From NCBI GenBank assembly GCA_030142905.1, contig JASJOG010000016.1, forward strand, positions 310,001-374,000: 64,000 bases of DNA, written 5' to 3'. Source of the DNA: Heliopora coerulea. Taxonomy: Eukaryota > Cnidaria > Anthozoa > Scleralcyonacea > Helioporidae. Under the pieces are notes generated by a model. It had not been told where the DNA came from. It made no database searches and saw nothing but the letters and a program-made list of their open reading frames with translations. The translations under genes were made by a program, and so were the position numbers. Shown piece after piece: positions 11,335 to 21,699 of this stretch (position 1 is the stretch's first letter; every line of letters starts with the position of its first letter).

Positions 11335-11656
11335 CCCTCCCACATACCGTTGGGTCGATGTCATCAGTTTCCTTTAGACTACATAAGCAGGTGATATGTT
11401 TCTTTGGTTAGCAGACGTACAGCACTTGATAAGTGGTCTGCCGAAATGCATCGTGCTTTTTTCTAATTCTTTAGGCTTATTCTTTACATAGAATTTTACC
11501 TCTTTAAGTTTCATACAGTTCTTTTAAGAACTAAACTATCCAACAGTCTTTGGTAACTGTGTATACCTCTTTAATGTGTATATTACTCTTCATCTTCTCC
11601 TACTTTATCTTAAATTACCAATCACCATGGTACCTACGTATTTAAAAACTGTGTTT
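11335..11656 (+). repeat. Right terminal repeat (pLTR)
   Basis: Second tandem copy of the 8545-8880 repeat, ending at ACTGTGTTTAA just before the target duplication. Confidence 0.88.
11421..11457 (+). ncRNA. Hammerhead-like ribozyme motif (pLTR copy 3)
   Basis: Same layout as at 8635: stem I AGCAC/GTGCT, core TTGATAA (11426-11432), GAAA (11443-11446), putative cleavage after ATC (11452). Together with the motif at 8635 it would release a unit-length RNA of about 2.8 kb from a tandem transcript. Confidence 0.5.
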
Positions 11657-11668
11657 AAAAGTGTGAGT
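11657..11668. repeat. Right target-site duplication of the Penelope-like element
   Basis: AAAAGTGTGAGT, one mismatch from the left copy at 6477-6488. Confidence 0.75.
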
Positions 11669-12239
11669 CAAATATCATTACAACACAAAAACTTACAATT
11701 AAATTTTTGCCAGTTAACTTCTAAATCATACATATGTAAGTGAAAGTGCAATAAGCACAAAGAAACAGCTAAATTTGAACTCATCTTAAGGTGTGCAGAC
11801 AATCTAATTTGCTTAGACAGGAAAGTGACACCTTGAAGGGCGTGACTAAATGCTTCCCATAGTAATGTCAAAATTGTCAACATTCCAATTGCAATAAAAG
11901 TAAGAAGACACGTGTGCACTGCTATGGCTTCCAAACAAGCTGTAACATGCACAGGTTCGGAAAACCTAGTGAACATCACCAAATAAGAAAGCTGGCAAAT
12001 GCCACATTTCTGCACATGATAATATAGCACTTTGAATAGCGAAATGTCAAAAATGGATAGTGAATCGTGATTCGCTATTCCCTTAATTTGATCACTGGGT
12101 CCTGGCAATGCAAATTAAGTCTGTAATAACATGGACAGGCATTTTCTGGTTATTTTTATCATATGCTACAGAGTCACCACAGATTACACTTTTCTAACAT
12201 ACTTTTTAATCATGCAATATTGTAAATAAAACCATCATG
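11669..12239. other. No supported gene; one 146-codon open frame
   Basis: The minus strand has an open frame 12108-11668 of 146 codons. It has no recognisable domain, it is rich in Leu/Cys/His as chance frames in AT-rich DNA often are, and it ends right at the Penelope-like insertion. I do not call it a gene. Confidence 0.4.
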
Positions 12240-12793
12240 CAAACATACTTGTAATTATGAATTAGAGGGTGAAGAAGCTCAAAGTCCACTCAATCGGAAC
12301 AAAAATGAATCACAGAAGCAAAGTTTTCCAGGTTGCTTTTCATTTCTTACAATAGTCGCATTGCCACATGGTTGTTTTACCGCACAATGGCAGGGACCAT
12401 TAAGACTGATTAGCAATTATCGGGAATTGCCTCTGGTGAGCCAGTGACAATGAAAGAAGCTTTAATTCCAGCATTAAGTAATTGTCTTACACTTCAATGC
12501 AGTCACTAAAGGTAGGGCATAGGGTAAAAAGACCAGCTTAACTGTTTTAATCAAAAATCACCTAAATTTTTCTATTGTTCTGCCCCACTACTTGAGAATG
12601 AAATATAACCAGGTTTAAGTTGCATCATACTGTGAATTTAGGGCTGACTCTGGGTGACCTTTGGAAGGTAAACATCACCATTAGTGGTCTTTTGATAAAC
12701 CAAGCAAAGTGAAGTTTTGGAGTCCACCAATCAACCATGTTATACTTAATCATGTGTTACAGCAATGCACATTATAGTGATGCTCCACTGTAC
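12240..12793 (-). mobile_element. pogo/Tigger-like MITE, copy B
   Basis: On the minus strand it starts CAGTGGAGCATCACTATAA at 12793, preceded by a TA target site. It runs parallel to 3222-3790, sharing AAATTTAGGTGATTTT, CTGTGAATTT and GGTAAACATCACC. There is no coding capacity. The far end near 12240 is diffuse. Confidence 0.72.
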
Positions 12794-14135
12794 AGACATG
12801 CATTCCAGTACGCTCAAGTATGCTATATACAAATTCTGGGACTGATATCAATGTTGGTAAGCAAGGAAATCAAACCATTACTTAGTCTAACAATACTGGA
12901 AAAGAAAAACATTTCACAATATTTCAACCCCATACAATAATTATGATTGATAATAGAAATTTTTGTTGTAAATGGAAGTAATCTTTTCAATATTCTACAA
13001 TATGTTTCACAGGGTATGCTGGCCAAGGTCTTCCAACATAGTGTACTGTAAACTTTAATCTCCCAGTGGGCTACTTTTCAAATTTTATATGTCGGACATG
13101 TTCACATGCCTACTCTACGATTACTTTTAAAAAGGTTGGTCTAGGTAAATCAAAGATGTCTGAAGACAACCAAATTGGAAGACAATATCCAAGAACATTA
13201 TTGTACTAGGACTGAAAATTTTAAGTTTGACCCCTGCAGTAAATTGCAAAGGATTTTGAACAGACAGCTCAATCTGCAGCTGAATTTCTTGTTTAGTGTT
13301 GGAAGAGATACAGGGGCAACATCTACACCACACTGGAGAAGAATCAAATAAACGAGTTCACCAACCACAACAAAATACTGATGATGACATCACGAGAGGG
13401 TGATGGAGGGACAGCTTGAGTATACTGAGGAATTACAGCATAGGTAGTAGCAGGAAAGGACATGTAGAAGAGAAGTACAGTGTGACTTTCCAGAAAACAG
13501 AAACAGTAGATTGACAGAAGATGGAAGTGTTAAGACCTTCGTTTATCATAAGAACACTCACACAGATCAGACCACTAGATTTCACTAGAAATTCAGCTTC
13601 GCAACCTTTCCTGTTTGGTAATATAAACCAAATTGCAAGGAACCTCCATTATTATAAAGCGCATGTTGCCCACTGGTCCAGACAAGACCGTGCATGGTAA
13701 CGACGATGAATTCCCTGTTGTCAATTTTAAATTAATGGAAAACTAAAAATATTGTAAATACCTTGGATGAAATGATCGCAAACTTTCGATCTGCTTTAAT
13801 CTTTGTTGTTGGAGGGCGTTCAAGACTGGAACAAACTCCTGTCTGGATGTCGACTGACCAAAAATACTGGGCCAGTTCATATCAAAAACAACCTTGGTGC
13901 AAGAAATTATTAAGTAAAACAGCACTACAGTTCATTACCGCAGTTTGGAATTGCGTGACAACGCCAAGAGGTCAAGTCATCAGCACCATTGATCGGAACT
14001 GATCACCACCCTCCCAATATTAACTGTAACGAACCAGAAGTGGCATGCGCTAGAACGCCATCTAACTGGCATTTTCCACGACCCCGGCAGTTTTGACCCT
14101 CCTACGACTTGTTGCCTATTGTAAACATCGCGAAG
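12794..14135. other. No gene seen
   Basis: Low-complexity AT-rich DNA with short chance frames. The frame at 13763-14002 (79 codons) shows no known domain. Confidence 0.45.
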
Positions 14136-14275
14136 TTTAACCCTCTATAGAACAAAACATAATCCGAAGATCAGCATCTTGAGAAATCCAAGATATGGAT
14201 TGTAACCAGATATAGATTGTAACAAGATTGTAACAAGATATTAATAAAGTAAATGGTTTGAACCTGGGAGAATCG

Positions 14276-14490
14276 TGACATATTTGTGGAAGTTGATCGT
14301 CCAGGTTAGTGTAGTCTTGAGAAAGACTGTTGGTGGAAGTGACTGACGTTTCGACAGCCTTAGCGGCGGTAATCTTGGCGGTGGTCATCATCGGCGGTCA
14401 TCAAAAGGCTGTCGAAACGTCAGCCACTTCCACCAACAGGCTTTCTCAAGACTACACTAACCTGGACGATCAACTTCCACAAATATGTCA
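14276..14490. repeat. 85-bp inverted repeat with hammerhead-like GAAACGTCAG ends
   Basis: Arms 14276-14360 and 14406-14490 pair almost perfectly; the 45-base spacer contains GCGGCGG/CATCATCGG elements. Both strands present GGCTGTCGAAACGTCAG, the 3' half of a Penelope-type hammerhead. On the minus strand CGATGATGA lies upstream, resembling CTGATGA with one change. A complete ribozyme fold is not evident. Confidence 0.6.
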
Positions 14491-14593
14491 TTGTAACAAG
14501 ATATTGTCTATATCGAGACTAGCAGACTGGCAGTACATATGTCTACCATCTATACGAAGCAGTACACAAATTTAACCTTCGTTCACCATCTGA

Positions 14594-14665
14594 GTCTTTA
14601 TAGCTCAATGGTTAGAGTGTCTCACCGGCGATCAGAAGGTTACGAGTTCGATTCCCGTCAGGGAC
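14594..14665 (+). tRNA. tRNA-like unit 1 (probable SINE module, not a functional tRNA)
   Basis: 72 nt with acceptor GTCTTTA/CAGGGAC (six of seven pairs, two of them G-U), A box TAGCTCAATGG, D stem GCTC/GAGT, and B box GAGTTCGATTCCC. The anticodon arm TCTCA/TCAGA has one mismatch; the loop CCGGCGA would give anticodon GGC, but position 33 is C instead of U. Part of a duplicated block of about 205 bp (14510-14714 and 14772-14976). Confidence 0.6.
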
Positions 14666-14851
14666 TCAGAAAGTTTTTCTGAGAGAACAGCTTGAGAGCG
14701 TGCGTATTAAGAACATAATTACCAAGCTACCACAAACACATCATTGATTAACATAAAAATAGATGACATATCGAGACTAGCAGACAAGTAGTACATATGT
14801 CTACCATCTATACGAAGCAGTACACAAATTTAACCGTCGCTCACTATCTGA

Positions 14852-14925
14852 GTCTTTGTAGCTCAATGGTTACAGCGTCTCACCGGCGATCAGAAGGTTA
14901 CACGAGTTCGATTCGCGTCAGGGAA
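14852..14925 (+). tRNA. tRNA-like unit 2 (degenerate duplicate)
   Basis: Duplicate of unit 1 with GTAGCTCAATGG and GAGTTCGATTCGCG. It has two extra bases before the T arm and a changed T-stem, so folding is poorer. It shares its flanks (CTACCATCTATACGAAGCAG upstream, AGCTTGAGAGCGTGCG downstream) with unit 1. Confidence 0.6.
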
Positions 14926-15212
14926 TCAGAAAGTTTTCTGAGAGAACAGCTTGAGAGCGTGCGTATTAAGAAGGTATTGTCTTATTACAATCCATATCTT
15001 GGATTTCTCAAGATGCTGATCTTCGGATTATGTTTTGTTCTATATTTTCTGAAATATTCGGCTGGTATTGGTTTTTAACCCTCTAGTCTACAGACCAATT
15101 ATTTTCATGAGATGTTTCAGGTAGATCTCACTTGGAATGCTATTCTGTGCGATTTCTTCATTAAAAACCAAGAGAAGCGTACCACATGAGAGGAAAATGG
15201 GTCATGCTGTGG

Positions 15213-15690
15213 CAGTGGCGTAGCTAGGATATTTTCTTGGGGGAGCGAGCGCGATATTTTTCCGACAAATGGGCGTGGCGACGTGGGCGTGGCCAACTAT
15301 TTATATATTTATTCATTCAGCATTTGTTTAGTCATTCACCCAACTACGAAATTATCTATTGTCTTGTTTTGCCCAACTATTAGATTAATTAGAATATTTA
15401 CAATAAATGAAAAATAGCGAGTCGTGCTTCTACCTATTATCTACTGAATTAACAAACAGTATTTACAAATTCTCTGTTCAAATTCTCTGAAACTATTTTT
15501 TCGCACCCGTGTAACAAGATCCGACATTTTAATGTTATTATCAACTCTAAATATTTCACAAAATTAAGCAGAGGAAGATATTAACTAATATTTAAAACAG
15601 GTTAATTCCGTTCCGATCAACAGCTACCCAACACCCAAAATTCCGACAAACATCCCTGAGCGCCCCTGTCCCCCTCTAGCTACGCCGCTG
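15213..15690. mobile_element. hAT-type MITE, 478 bp
   Basis: Terminal inverted repeats CAGTGGCGTAGCTAG (15213) and CTAGCTACGCCGCTG (ending 15690). The flanks TGCTGTGG (15205-15212) and TGCTGCGG (15691-15698) form an 8-bp duplication with one mismatch, the length made by hAT transposases. There is no coding sequence, so it is non-autonomous. Confidence 0.85.
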
Positions 15691-15698
15691 TGCTGCGG

Positions 15699-16944
15699 GT
15701 ATATAGCAGAAAAGAACGCACCTATACCCTTAGAGTCCGATGTGGGTGGGACCCTGCAGAGACTCTGCTCCCGTGAACTCGTTCCTGTCCCCGTGAGATG
15801 CCTACTTGAGAGGAACAGTAACCAGGGCTCCTTTTGCTCGCTTGTTAGATCAGGGTTTGTTTTTTGTTTTAACAATGTTACATCTAAAAATTTTAAATTG
15901 CGATTTTTTGCTTGATTTTCAAAAGCTGCATTTCCAATCATTTGGTATTGTTGAAAACCAGCCAAAAGTTGGGTCATTTACGATCCTACTGGCTGATCAA
16001 CAGTTAATAGATAACATAGTAAAATTACAAAGGAACACTTTAGTCTAAACAACTCTACGACGAAGGAAACATGGAGTGGTCAGCTGCTCTGTCTTTTGTT
16101 GCTAAAAAATAACTTCTGTTAACAACTGTCGGGAGGTAAAAACAGGATAAAAATCATTACAAATATGATGTTAATTATCTATTATGACACACAACAACGG
16201 CAATATGTGGAGTTAATTTTCGATTTCATCTGAATCATCTTCAGACTACAATTCTTATAGATTATTTTATTACAATTTATATTATTATTTGGTCCATGAA
16301 TCCTGTGAATGTGGAAAAGTGGAGAAGTTGTTGCAAACGATCGATAAAGTTAGCTCCATCAGGTTAGAAGTTGTTGCTGTCGTTTCACATTTTGGCTTTA
16401 ATTCCCAGAAAACAATTGAGTTTTTTTCACTCTTTCTTCATCGAACATAGAAGACGTCAGGCGGTCATGGCGGTCATTAAGTAGACAGCTCTCATTGCTT
16501 TTACTCTCATCGCTAATTTTCGAGTAAAGAATCGTACGTCTGTTGGCATTAATAGTGTTGGATTATCTATTGAGGGAAAAGAAATTGCTTGAGTTGGAGA
16601 GACATTTAATCGGTCAAGTTTATGGCCCAAATAAGAACCGGAATGTCAACCTTCCAGGTTCGATACTTGAAACAAAGTTTTGCAGTTATATGTGAGTAGA
16701 CGTATAGATATGTCCCGGACCAAATGGCAGACATATACCGGAGATGGTCTCATTATTAAGAAGAAATGGCGTAAAAATTCTTTCCTCAAAACGAGAGAGG
16801 TTTGTGCGCAAATAGCATCTACATATCAGGAATAGTGCAGAGCTTCTATAACATGAACACATTGGCTTTGAGTGAAACATGCGCCTAAGTCGATGTTTGA
16901 AATTTTAGGCTACTCGTTCGTTAGTCGTTTTAGGGAAAATGGGA
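15699..16944. other. No gene seen
   Basis: No coding signature on either strand. Moderately AT-rich; short frames around 15806-16048 and 16686-16880 show no known domain. Confidence 0.45.
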
Positions 16945-17436
16945 AAGGAGGTGGCATCGGGGGAAAAAATTTCGAATAAGTTGGTTTGGGAACGCAGGAT
17001 GAACTTGGAAAACGAGGAAGTGCAATGTATTTGGATAGAAATAAAGCAAAATCAGACAAAAGGTTAGCTTATTACGATTCTTTATCGTCTCCCGGACAGC
17101 TCGATATACCTTAAGAAACATTCTAATATCCATTTGAAAGACATGTTGTCATCAGCTTAAGAGTCATCAAAAGATATTCTCCTGGGAGATGTGAACGTAA
17201 AACTATCTTGCGCTCCGAGATAATAAGGAATTTAAATCTATCCTGAACTTATTTGGGCTTCAGCAAATAACAAAAAAGCCGACAAGGATCACTCAGTTAA
17301 CCAAAGCTCTTATTGATATTATAGCAACCAGCAAAGAGATGGCCATTAGTGATACAAATGTAATACCAGCAAACATTGTAGCCCAGCACATGATTGGGTG
17401 TGTTCGTAAACTTAATTTAAATCAAGGCTTATTACT
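16945..17436 (+). pseudogene. LINE endonuclease (APE-type) relic
   Basis: Frame-broken translation gives SNKLVWERRMNLENEEVQCIWIE, then LPDSSIYL, ILLGDVNV, KKPTRIT and CVRKLNL: the middle and end of an AP-endonuclease-like domain from a CR1/L2-type LINE (the GDxN box is part of the catalytic site). Stops and frameshifts break it. It meets an opposite-strand LINE endonuclease at about 17437, tail to tail. Confidence 0.8.
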
Positions 17437-18360
17437 TGTCGACGATGGTAAAAAATGAGTCCATCCAGTTCAGTAAGCTTGTGTCAATACAACTTTCATC
17501 CATCATGGTATCCCAAGGGGTGTGTTCTATTGTTGAACTAAAGGCATCCCAATTAACCTTCTTAAAATTATAAACCTTTCTCCAGATTGGTGATTTCTTA
17601 TTAATATTAAAATCAAGCGCAAATTCAATCATCACATGATAACTCCAACTGCATTACCTTATCAGGAAAATTGGGGATCAATAAGTCTAAGATGTTGTCT
17701 CCTCTTGTGGGTTTACCAATCAATTGCCATAAGAAGTTATCACGAAAAAGTTTTGAAAGCTCTGTATGTAAACAATCAATACAATCAGGGGCCATAGTAA
17801 TCCAATTTATATTGGGAAGATTAAAATCACCCATAATAATAATTTGAGTAAAACGAGCTGCATTAGGTTTCTTCAGACATTGTTTAAGAGCTTTCAACTT
17901 GGAAATACCCGACTATGGTGGCCTGTAAAAGACCAAACACAAAAATTTCTTCCTATTTTCTGGTTTAATTTCACATACAAGTGATTCTGCATCAGTTTCC
18001 AGATCAGATCTTCTGCTTTTTTATTTATTTTTTATTTGTTTTATATATATTTTACATTTATTTTATATATATTTATTTTATATTTTATATTTTATATATT
18101 TTATATAAGGTGGTGTCTTACTGAAAGCATAACACTCCCCTCCTCGCTCACCCTATTCATGATCATCCCTTCTTCAATATCTACCCGGCGGTAGATATTA
18201 ATAGCTGTATTTATGAGCAGTTCAGAATCTCTAGTTGCAGGATTTAACCAAGTTTCTGTGACTGCTATCAAGTCATGTTCATTTGCCGATTCCATCGCCT
18301 CTAGATATCTAAGTTTATTCATCAAGCTTCTTGAATTCAAGTAAAGACATTTGAGCTTGC
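17437..18360 (-). pseudogene. LINE endonuclease (APE-type) 5' portion
   Basis: Minus strand. 18340-18101 gives NSRSLMNKLRYLEAMESANE then DLIAVTETWLNP (the conserved ETWL strand). After an AT-rich interruption, 17897-17625 gives IIIMGDFNLPNINW (catalytic GDFN) and KPTRGDNILDLL. 17635-17432 continues into the linker before the RT. The gap at 17900-18100 holds a TTTTATATA-type simple repeat (18050-18110), probably an expansion inside the element. Confidence 0.85.
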
Positions 18361-18479
18361 GTTTTATGGTCGTAGTTTGATCCAGACCAGGATTTACTTC
18401 ATCATCATCATCACCTTTAATTTAAACTGTTGGATCCTTTCAGCTATAAAAACTGGTGTTAATAGGATGAACAGTATGT

Positions 18480-19141
18480 ATAGTATTAAAAATAATCTAC
18501 AGTACTATAAACTACATACATGATTACGGTTGCCACAATCTAAAAGGTATTTAAATAGTGTTTGTTTAAAAATATTGATTGACTTAAGCTGTCGGATATG
18601 TCTAGGCAGAGAATTCCAGTCCTCTGCACCGGCGTACGCAAACATTGTTTGTCCCATCCTAGTTTCAACTTTTGGTAAGTCCAATAACGTTTCATCTAGG
18701 AGTTCTCTATTTCTTACACTACTACGGAATTTAAAAATGTCTAACAATTTTTCAGGACAATTTAAATTATTTAAAATTTTAAAAATTAGTACATATCTAA
18801 AAAATCTTCTATTAAACAAAGTTAAAAGATTTAAATCATTGCGCATTTCCTGGGTACACTTTTTCTTTCCTTCTTTCAAAATAATCCTCATCGCTCGATT
18901 TTGAACTAGTTCAGCGCGTCTTGTTAGCGTCGAGCCACAGTTATGCCACACGATTGAACAATAATCTAAGATTGATAAAATGGTTTGTTTGTAGATCTTA
19001 CATAAAACAGGCTTGGGAAGAAATGCAGAGATCCTATTTAACAGACTAAGTCTTGAATGTGTTCTTCGACATAATCTTGTAATATGTGATTCCCACGACA
19101 AACAGTTACTAACACGAAGACCAAGATAATCGAACGAATCA
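18480..19141 (-). pseudogene. LINE RT C-terminal region and 3' end
   Basis: One open frame of 198 codons (19101-18505) starting inside YLGLRVSN/LSWESHITRLCRR, then LLNRISAFLPKPVL, YKQTILSILDYCSIVWH, and the distal DWNSLPRHIR and FKQTLFKYLLDC. This is the thumb/connection end of a CR1/L2-like RT. It is strongly 5'-truncated, as is usual for target-primed insertions, yet still open through about 200 codons, so it is young. On the minus strand it lies upstream of the endonuclease piece, so the two are separate insertions. Confidence 0.88.
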
Positions 19142-19489
19142 ACTTACTTACTTCGACATCAAATAGCAAAAGGATTCTAGTCCTAAAGGTTACTGTAGAA
19201 TTGCTATAATATGAGATCCTTTGTCCCTTTTAGGTGTCCTGAAACAACACATCTTCTCGCGTTAAGCGGCCATCTTAGAAAGTGTTCCTGCGTCCGCTCT
19301 TGAGATATAAGATTAATACTAGGCAATAATTCACAACGAAGCTCCAAAACACTTGTGGAAACAGACAATTCAAACATATACTCAATATCACAGAGAAAAT
19401 TAACTTTTCCTCTGCAAAAGAGCAACGCCGATAAACTCACTAACCACAGAAGATGTGTGGAGCCATAAGCTACGTCTCGTCGTAATGAA
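19142..19489. other. No gene seen
   Basis: No recognisable coding or repeat signal; may be the decayed continuation of the Crypton-like copy that follows. Confidence 0.4.
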
Positions 19490-20342
19490 CAGTTTTCTTA
19501 CCACAAATTAAAGTTGTACCAGGTTTGGTTGTCGTGTTTTCTTTTCCATGTTTTGTATTTTTCGGTTTTTAGTGAGCAATAAGATTGCAGAATTCGTTCA
19601 TGTTTTCTTTGTTCATTTTGTCGGTTTCGTAATCCGTTTCATAGTCGTCACAGAAGTCTTGCACCTTGGGCTGAATACTTCATATAAATCGTCATCATAG
19701 CACCTTTTTAGACATTTGTTGGCAATTTTTCAGAACAAAAATGTTAAAAGAAACGTTTTAAATCTTAACCTATCCCCAGTGCTGCAGAATGCTCGACTTT
19801 CAAGGCGGACATTCTGGCTATCTAATAAAAAAAATCTTACTTTAAGTGGAATTAAGGGACAAGTGTAGAGGATAACCACACGAAATACCACAAGTCTGCA
19901 ACTGATACAGGGTCTTGATCCAAACATTCATTGTCGTAATTGTGGGAATGGGTCTTTTAACATTTGTGAAGCCGTTAAAGGTTATTCTCACCAAGCGATC
20001 AGCGGTTTAAATATGAAATTTTCCGGTTAAAGTTTCTGTTGAATAATGGCTGAGCCGTATAAGTTTAAGACGTTTTTCCTTTCTCTCTTTCTGTTTTTTT
20101 TACGATAGATTCAAGTTTCGAAACCGTCCAGTGGCACAATCTTCTTCTCCCATTTTCTTTACAGTTCCCATTAAGCAAGAACTGTTGTTGATTGCATTCA
20201 CTTTCCCAATTATAATATAACGACGGTTTGTCAATTGAAAGTTGAATTTCAGACTTTTTGTCGATTTTGAAAAGTTATCAATCTCAATCGAATTCTTGAG
20301 GAATACAATGGAAGGGTGGGCGAGGGGTTGTTGCGTACGCGT
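19490..20342 (-). pseudogene. Crypton-like element, 5' part (left, inverted copy)
   Basis: Inverted partner of 23163-23860. On the minus strand 19660-19560 encodes DDYETDYETDKMNKENMNEF, matching DEYETSYETDEINKENINEF of the right copy, then KPKNTKH. The shared upstream region (20340 down to 19670) matches the right copy at GTTGTTGCGTACG, the GGTGAGAATAACC block and the AAAGTGGAGCATTCT region. Only the N-terminal start of the tyrosine-recombinase-like protein remains. Confidence 0.7.
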
Positions 20343-20937
20343 ATCTCTAGTGATATTTGTGATCTTTTCAACTCTTACTTTACCAATATTGCGGACCATC
20401 TTAATTTGGCATACTTGAAGCTCTATTATTCTTTGAATTCTAGAGAACAAACTGACTGTTCGAAGAAATTCGCCATTTCCCCTATTTCAAATAAAGAGGT
20501 TGAAAGGTTGCTTGGTGATATCGAGACTTCTAAAGCACCTTGCTTGGATGGGATTCCATCATATTTTATTAAAGTCGCTAAAAAGCATTTCTTATACAAT
20601 AGCTATGTTATGCAATTTAAGCATACAAAAAGCCGTCTTCCCATGACAGTGAAAGTCTGCAAGAGTACTTCCTATTTTCAAATTCGGCAAGAGTGAGGCA
20701 AGAGGTTAATGTCGACCAATTTCAATTTTACCTGTGGTTTCAAAAGTTCTTGAGCGGCACGTATACACGAATTATTTCACCTATCTAAACGATAACAATA
20801 TTCTGTCTAAACATCAACATGGTTTTAGAAGTAAACATTCATGTGAAACATCTTTCATTACGATATATGAATACCTAGTTTATTTTATCTCCAGTTTAGG
20901 ATTAAAGAGGTTGATTTTAATATTTGTAAAAGTTTGA
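20341..20937 (+). pseudogene. LINE RT N-terminal fragment
   Basis: 20316-20696 encodes SDICDLFNSYFTNIADHLN, then ISNKEVERLLGDIETSKAP and LDGIPSYFIK, the N-terminal RT fingers of a CR1/L2-like LINE. After a break, 20734-20937 gives VSKVLERHV, LNDNNILSKHQHGFRSKHS. It starts exactly where the homology between the two Crypton-like arms ends, so it appears to have landed in or beside the inner end of the left copy. Confidence 0.85.
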
Positions 20938-21231
20938 TTGCAGTTGTAGGTTTACTTGGAGAATCACTTCAACAGTCACGTTAAAGAAACAGAAAGAGTG
21001 TTTGTGTCGTGGTAATGCTATGTTTTATTGCTACAGTATGTATTTTATTAAAATATTGTTGAAAACAACAAAAGAGATCCGGGATGTCAAAGAAAGTTGG
21101 CTGTGATTAAACAAAGGAAGCCTCAAGAAAGAAACTGAGCGTCTCATATTAGCCCACCAAAATCTGGCATTGAGGACTAATTGGGTGAAAAATCAGATAG
21201 ATAAAGAGAAGGTATCACCAAACTGCAGGAT

Positions 21232-21637
21232 GTGATGTAATATTTAAAGCCCGACAATGTGGACTAGACCGGGTTTTCAAGTACGAGGAATTCGTTCTGG
21301 TCCGAGGTGAAGCCGAGGATTGGAACGAATTCCGAGTACTTGAAAACTCGGTCTAGTCCGAATTGGAGGCCATTGAATGACTTCGCAGAATCAACTAGTG
21401 TATTGGCACAATGAATTAGTGTATTAGTAATGAGTGTATCGATGAATAAATAGATTGTGTGCAATTATATTTTAAGTCCAAGGACTTGAACTATCATTTC
21501 CAGTCGAAGGACTGGAAAAAGCAGTTCAAGTACTCTGCCCAGTACTTCCATGGTGTTTCAAGTTTGCTCACGTGGTGCCATTCAGCGCGTCTGATTGAAT
21601 GATATACTTATGAATTATTAATGAGTTTGAGAAGTTT
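21232..21637 (-). repeat. Foldback repeat family, copy 1
   Basis: Contains a 99-bp hairpin (21261-21359) with arms starting GGACTAGACCGGGTTTTCAA. The whole block matches 58309-58682 in the opposite orientation, including ATGAATTAGTGTATT and TCATTCAATCAGACA (as reverse complement). No terminal repeats or coding sequence are recognised. Possibly a DNA-transposon-derived MITE. Confidence 0.75.
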
Positions 21638-21699
21638 TAATAGTATATAGAAACTCTCCCAAAAATTGACTTTGAAGTCTAGTTTTATTGAGGTAATTT

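Larger units (their letters stand above)
6489..11656 (+). mobile_element. Penelope-like retroelement, composite copy
   Basis: A 5.17-kb insertion flanked by 12-bp duplications. Order: (1) an inverted partial copy, 6489-8226, corresponding to 9954-11656 plus a 35-bp extension; (2) a forward partial copy, about 8238-8880, repeating the endonuclease 3' part and terminal repeat; (3) the main body with reverse transcriptase and GIY-YIG endonuclease, 8826-11334; (4) the right terminal repeat, 11335-11656. Penelope-like elements are known for such tandem or inverted pseudo-LTRs with a short extension on one side. The main coding frame is broken several times, so this copy is not autonomous now. Copies within the element are nearly identical, which argues for a fairly recent insertion. 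Confidence 0.92.
14136..15085 (+). mobile_element. Foldback element with hammerhead-like palindrome and two tRNA-like units
   Basis: Flanked by the 12-bp direct repeat TTTAACCCTCTA (14136-14147 and 15074-15085). Outer inverted arms start TAGAACAAAACATAATCCG (14148) and end CGGATTATGTTTTGTTCTA (15042), pairing for about 58 bp. A 31-bp tail (15043-15073) follows the right arm; it contains TATTTTCT and TCGGCTGG and closely resembles the tail of the foldback element at 57336-57602. Inside lie an 85-bp inverted repeat (14276-14360/14406-14490) and two tandem tRNA-like units. It has no coding capacity. The layout of inverted arms, short extension and 12-bp duplication is that of a non-autonomous Penelope-type insertion; the driver is inferred. 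Confidence 0.8.

Noticed and set aside
11668..12108. 146-codon minus-strand open frame next to the Penelope-like element
   Set aside because: No recognisable domain, composition typical of chance frames, no splice or promoter signal.
14594..14925. Two functional tRNA genes
   Set aside because: Position 33 is C, the stems have mismatches, the second copy has extra bases, and both sit inside a repeat; SINE-type modules fit better.
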